Assembly (NCBI GenBank): GCA_902729315.2
Contig: LR746264.1
Location: forward strand, 2,093,378-2,157,377
Direction: 5' to 3'
DNA length: 64,000 nt
Source of the DNA: Spirodela intermedia
Lineage: Eukaryota > Streptophyta > Magnoliopsida > Alismatales > Araceae
Shown: one piece after another, positions 59,662 through 64,000 of the stretch
Numbering within the stretch: position 1 is the stretch's first letter
How the letters are laid out: each line of letters starts with the position of its first letter
Notes under the pieces: model-generated
What the model was told of the DNA's origin: nothing
The model's database searches: none
The model's input: only the letters and a program-made list of their open reading frames with translations
Position numbers and translations under genes: made by a program

Positions 59662-61640
59662 GTGTTGGGTTCAATGTGACTAATTTAATAAAGATTATGT
59701 GTATGTGTTGACACATATACACATTATTTTCCTATATTTTCTATTATATTATTATGTTATATCTATATGTATATGTGTCGACACACATTCTAATATAGTT
59801 TATCAAATATATATGTAATTTCACTTAACTCTCTTACTTTCGTTATGGGGTCACTCTAGTCTCTCTCTCTCTCTCATAATTATAATGGACATAAATTTTT
59901 ATACTGATTTACCTTTCCTTAGGCTATGTCTAATATCAAAAGAGACTCCTATTAAATTTTATTATTTCTCTCTTGAAATATAACTAACTTTATGGGCTCA
60001 TGTTTCTTAAACACAACTATTTGATTTCTACAAAGATCTCATCCCTCGTAGGCAGATCTTCACTCTTAATGCTACGTATTTAAGTTAATATACACTTCTT
60101 CATAAAGACCAACATAATTTTCAAGCTAACTTTATCTCTTAGTACTTTTTGTTTATGTCTTATTCTCTCTCCACTTACTTCTTAGGTTATCTTAAAGCTT
60201 GATAGAGAGAGACAATCTTTAATGTAGTTGAATAATTTGTAGATTGTTGTAAATTATTAAATATGATAAAATTTTAAATCTTTCTTTGAGATACATAATT
60301 GATTTATCATAGAGGATTGATTAGACCTTCTTCTTGAACTAGTGTGAGTGATGCGAATGAAAATTCTTTGTTTAGCACTAACCTTGATTTATCATTAACT
60401 TGTTCTTCTTATACTCCACTATATCTTTGTCATTTCAAGGGAAATATCTCATCACTTCGCCATCATACTAGTGATGTTGATTTGTCTTCAACTGCTTTTT
60501 ACTTCCAAACTTTTTACTTTGATGATTATTATATGTAATATCTTATCTACAGATTTGTAATTGATCAAATAATATTTTTTTTAGGGTCTTTTGCTCATAG
60601 TATAATGTTTGATTTGTTTTTACTCCACGTCTTCTGTTGATAAGTTATTATCCATAATCCGTGCTTTTAACCTTCAGTTATACTTTAGCGCATATTTTTC
60701 AACTCGTAAGTATGTTTTATTTGATATTGTGTCTAGAGATTTTCAAGTGATCAACAAACAACTTTATTTTTAGGGTAGAGTTAATATAATGTCATTGAAC
60801 TTATCATTTTATTTACGAACTCTAATGACATGTTACCACTTAGGGTTATGTGTAATTGACTTCAAGTTCTTCTCTACTTTGAAATATGTAGGTCTTTCAC
60901 ATATGATCTTCAAAGGTTCTTTTTCGAGATTCATGGCACTTCAACATATGATTTAATTTTTTAGGTCTAGTTGAAGTTGGTCGCTTTCTTTTATTATTTT
61001 CTCCTCATATGACTCTAATATGTTATCATACATGTTACATGATAAAGACTTATTTGTTACCTTCTTTATTATGTATGAACAGTCTCAATCACCAATCATG
61101 TATTTTACTTTGAATGCTTGACTAGCTTTATATGTTGTCACTATGTTTTTGTTATTTTAAATCTTCGTCCATATCAAAATTGAATATTTTGGTCGTCATT
61201 TTTCTATTTTCTCATAGTTTACTTGTTGAGTTTGAATCTCATGTTTGCTATTATGTATCTTTAATTTTTCATATGCTTTTTTATGTTTACACTTTTATTT
61301 TTACAATGCTCAAGTACCGCATTCAAATCTTATAATTGATTTTATCTTTCTAAAACATACATGAGATTTCATCACACATGTTGACACAAGTTAGTTTGCA
61401 CTTATAGTTTAAGGATATTATGTTGCACTATTTCAATATAGAATGATAACTCAATATGTTAATTCTTTGGATTCATTATTAGTCATAAAAATCATATTAA
61501 ACATCATCAATATATAATTTGAATGTTTGTCAATAACATAATATAATCATGATATATATGGATAGTTTAACAAATATTGAATGAATTATAAATAGATCAA
61601 TTTTTTAGTTTGAAGTGTCAAAATTAAGAGAATACATATT
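59662..61640 (+). repeat. Dispersed 1.9-kb repeat, copy 2
   Basis: Same orientation as the 43315-45260 copy, moderate identity, no coding content recognised. Confidence 0.6.
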
Positions 61641-63785
61641 GATGGAGATGACTGTCAACTATGGAAATAATTTAATTATGATATTCATTGAGACAAAAGA
61701 GAGCAAGGGACAAATGAAAAGATCAAACTCCATACATCTTTTTGCTCCTTCTACTCAATATTTTGCTCCTCCACACAATCACCAATAATTTTGTGTGCTC
61801 TAGAATTTTCACCCATAACCTTCAAGCTATTTGAAGATCTGTAGCAGCCATTAAAAGTTACAAAATAGTAAATAAGATCTAGTGGCAAAATATTTTAAGG
61901 AAAATGAAAAATTATAAAAAAGTAGAGAGTTCATATGTGACTAAGCATATGCAGGGGAGGAAAGAAATACAAACATTTACTTGCAGATTTCACTTTGTTA
62001 ATAGTAAAGAGGGAAATGTTATATGATGAAACCTAATTAATCTTCATTAAATGAATGATACAGTTAGATTTAGCTGGTCACAATCCAATTAACACTCCCA
62101 TAAATCATTATAGTCATAAAAAGAGCATAAAATCATGAAATCATAATGTTAATTATCTATCACCAAATGATGAAAACAAAGTTGCTAAAAGAAAATTGAG
62201 CACGAAATCAATCAGAAGAAAATGAAACAAGTGAGAACAATGTTTAATCATGCTGTGTCCATATCACCTACATGATTGGATTAATTGAAACGAAAATAAA
62301 ATGTATTTTTGGAAAGAAATCAAATTCTGAAACTCCCTCTTTTGTTGTTCTATTCAAAGATAGCTTGACTCGAAAAATGAACACTCCCCTTTGTGTTGTT
62401 GGGCTCCACCTATTGCCCATTAAGTTTAGTCTCACACTACTACAAACGAGAGCTCCTTCTCATGTCACTTCTTACTAAAGAAAACTCTACCCATTATCCC
62501 CTGTCTCCATTTGTCTATGTCTCCCTCTTTTTTATCCTTAATAACAAATATTGATATTCATGTTGACATAATCAACTCATTACCATCCCACCATGACATC
62601 TTCAGTAAATTCATTAAGAAATATTTTTTTCTTTAATTAACAAAAAAGTATAACAAAGTAGCTTAGAGATTAGTTGCCACTAGAATATACATTAGGGGAT
62701 CAAGAATTTTTTTCTCAAGAATAATATAAATATTTAATTATAAATTCATGAAATGTATTCTAAAATATGTTTTGATATTTTTCATTCAATTTTATTACAT
62801 GCGACATTAGTTAATATAACAATTTCACCAAAATTCACTTTTATAAAAGTAAAAAAGTTTACGACCTCAGAATTCAAATCTTAATTATCTCTTGTCACAG
62901 CATTATAGTAGCTTGGAGATTAGTTTTCACTAGACTAGTATATTGTAAAATTCGTACATAGATGTTCTTGTGTAACTATACTTGGGTCTAGGCTTGATTT
63001 TGGTCCATGAAGGATCTTCTGCATGCCTGTGTCTTTTTTGTTGTGTAACTTGTCCCCTCTTGTTATATGTGACATGTCATTACTTCCTTGAATTAATCTA
63101 TCATCCTTAGTCTTGCTCATTTTTGTGGAATATTGTTGTTGCCAACATTAACTCCATCATGGGGTCCTTAGTGAGTTTGGGGGTGCCTAAAGATGCCTAT
63201 TGTTGAATCTAGTTGTTGCTTCATCTCATGATGGTAAACCTCCTTCTAGTTTATAGATGCCTTGAGTTTCCCTTGGTAGTTATTTTACTATCCAATATTT
63301 CTTGTATGATTCATGCACCACCATTTGGTTACCTAGACAATCAAGTATAGTAATACCTTTTCGATTTTGATGTTCTATTTGCTGACTTATTGGTAGATGC
63401 TTTGTAATCTATCTCCACCATTTTTTTAGCCTCATTATCTGCATTTTCCTTGCATCATCATCTTGACCATTACTCATGAATCAATCTCCATCCATAGCTC
63501 ATGGATAATACCCCCTCTCCTAGTCTTTCCTAAGTTACCCTTTTGAGGCTCCTTCTATGTTTAGTTTAACTCTATCCAAAGGGGGAGAGTCAATTTTATT
63601 ATTTTGTATGACATGTAACTTCCTTGTTATCTTTGAATCCACTACTCATCCTACTAGAAGGATTGTTTCATCACTTGACCTTGATTATCATACAATAATG
63701 ATGCATTAACAAAGCTGAATAAACTTATTCTTAAAAATAGTCCCTAGGTTTTATTTCTTAAAAATACATTAGTAAATTAACTTCA
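61641..63785. other. AT-rich intergenic DNA
   Basis: No gene recognised. A CACACTACTACAAACGAGAG stretch near 62431 faintly resembles CACTA-type transposon ends, but no partner terminus or flanking duplication was found. Confidence 0.35.
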
Positions 63786-63790
63786 AATTA

Positions 63791-64000
63791 GGTGAAGCAC
63801 TAGAGCCACATATTAGTTGGGTTGATTGACATTATTTCAATATTCTGATATACTTATGTAAGCTAACATAATAGACTAGATATATTAAAAATATGTACTA
63901 TTCTTAATGATGTATTACTCTAGAAATGTTGAAGAAAAAAAAACAATATCTAGTTAGGCCAAGCACTATACTCACATATTAGTTTGGTCGATTGATATTA
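63791..64000. repeat. Start of a ~166-bp tandem repeat (window edge)
   Basis: A block reading AGCAC, CACATATTAGTT and GATTGA(C/T)ATTA occurs at about 63796 and again at about 63962, a period of 166 bp. Only one full unit and the start of a second are visible before the window ends. Confidence 0.4.

Overview
This is a window of a flowering-plant nuclear genome. Genes with short plant-type introns, very GC-rich coding exons and many GA/CT microsatellites sit in AT-rich, transposon-littered intergenic DNA. The strong GC contrast between exons and intergenic DNA would fit a non-grass monocot, but the sequence does not settle the species.

Layout. (1) 1-4.0 kb: a small uncharacterised ORF (minus strand) and an intact intronless PLS-class PPR gene. 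(2) 4.2-5.9 kb: a decayed LTR element whose LTR carries ~180-bp subrepeats. (3) 6.1-9.6 kb: an ent-kaurene-synthase-like terpene synthase pseudogene with three in-frame stops and one frameshift. (4) 10.7-14.8 kb: a foldback-like pair of inverted tandem arrays abutting a frameshifted PPR-DYW pseudogene. (5) 15.9-19.2 kb: a duplicated intergenic block around the 3' end of a Copia element. (6) 20.3 kb: an isolated terminal exon of a TAG-family DNA-3-methyladenine glycosylase. (7) 24.0-28.2 kb: a complete GDP-mannose 3,5-epimerase gene (six coding exons, 374 aa, minus strand) with a probable leader intron and promoter. (8) 28.7-35.4 kb: a complete plastidial pyruvate kinase beta-type gene (six exons, 575 aa, minus strand) whose 3' end is tandemly duplicated. 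(9) 35.7-56.7 kb: three copies of the cytosolic ribosomal protein gene RPL4, all intact.

The RPL4 cluster is the most interesting part. Copies 1 (+) and 2 (-) lie tail-to-tail in a 2.9-kb inverted repeat. Paired coordinates always sum to 87198, so there are no net indels, and I saw only two mismatches. The repeat includes about 1.4 kb of downstream non-genic DNA but stops about 9 bp before the start codon. Copies 1 and 3 (both +) are an older direct duplication with diverged flanks and unalignable introns. Their 1,104-bp first exons nevertheless differ at only 6 positions by my count, against 9 synonymous differences in the 111 coding bases of exon 2. Variant sharing is mosaic. This points to ectopic gene conversion homogenising exon 1, with separate but related promoters (site II and telo-box motifs) kept on each copy.

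The housekeeping genes (RPL4, GME, plastid pyruvate kinase) act in unrelated pathways: translation, ascorbate/cell-wall sugar supply, and plastid glycolysis feeding fatty-acid synthesis. No operon-like logic or biosynthetic cluster is evident. From 57 kb to the end I see only AT-rich repeat remnants, and a ~166-bp repeat period begins at the right edge.
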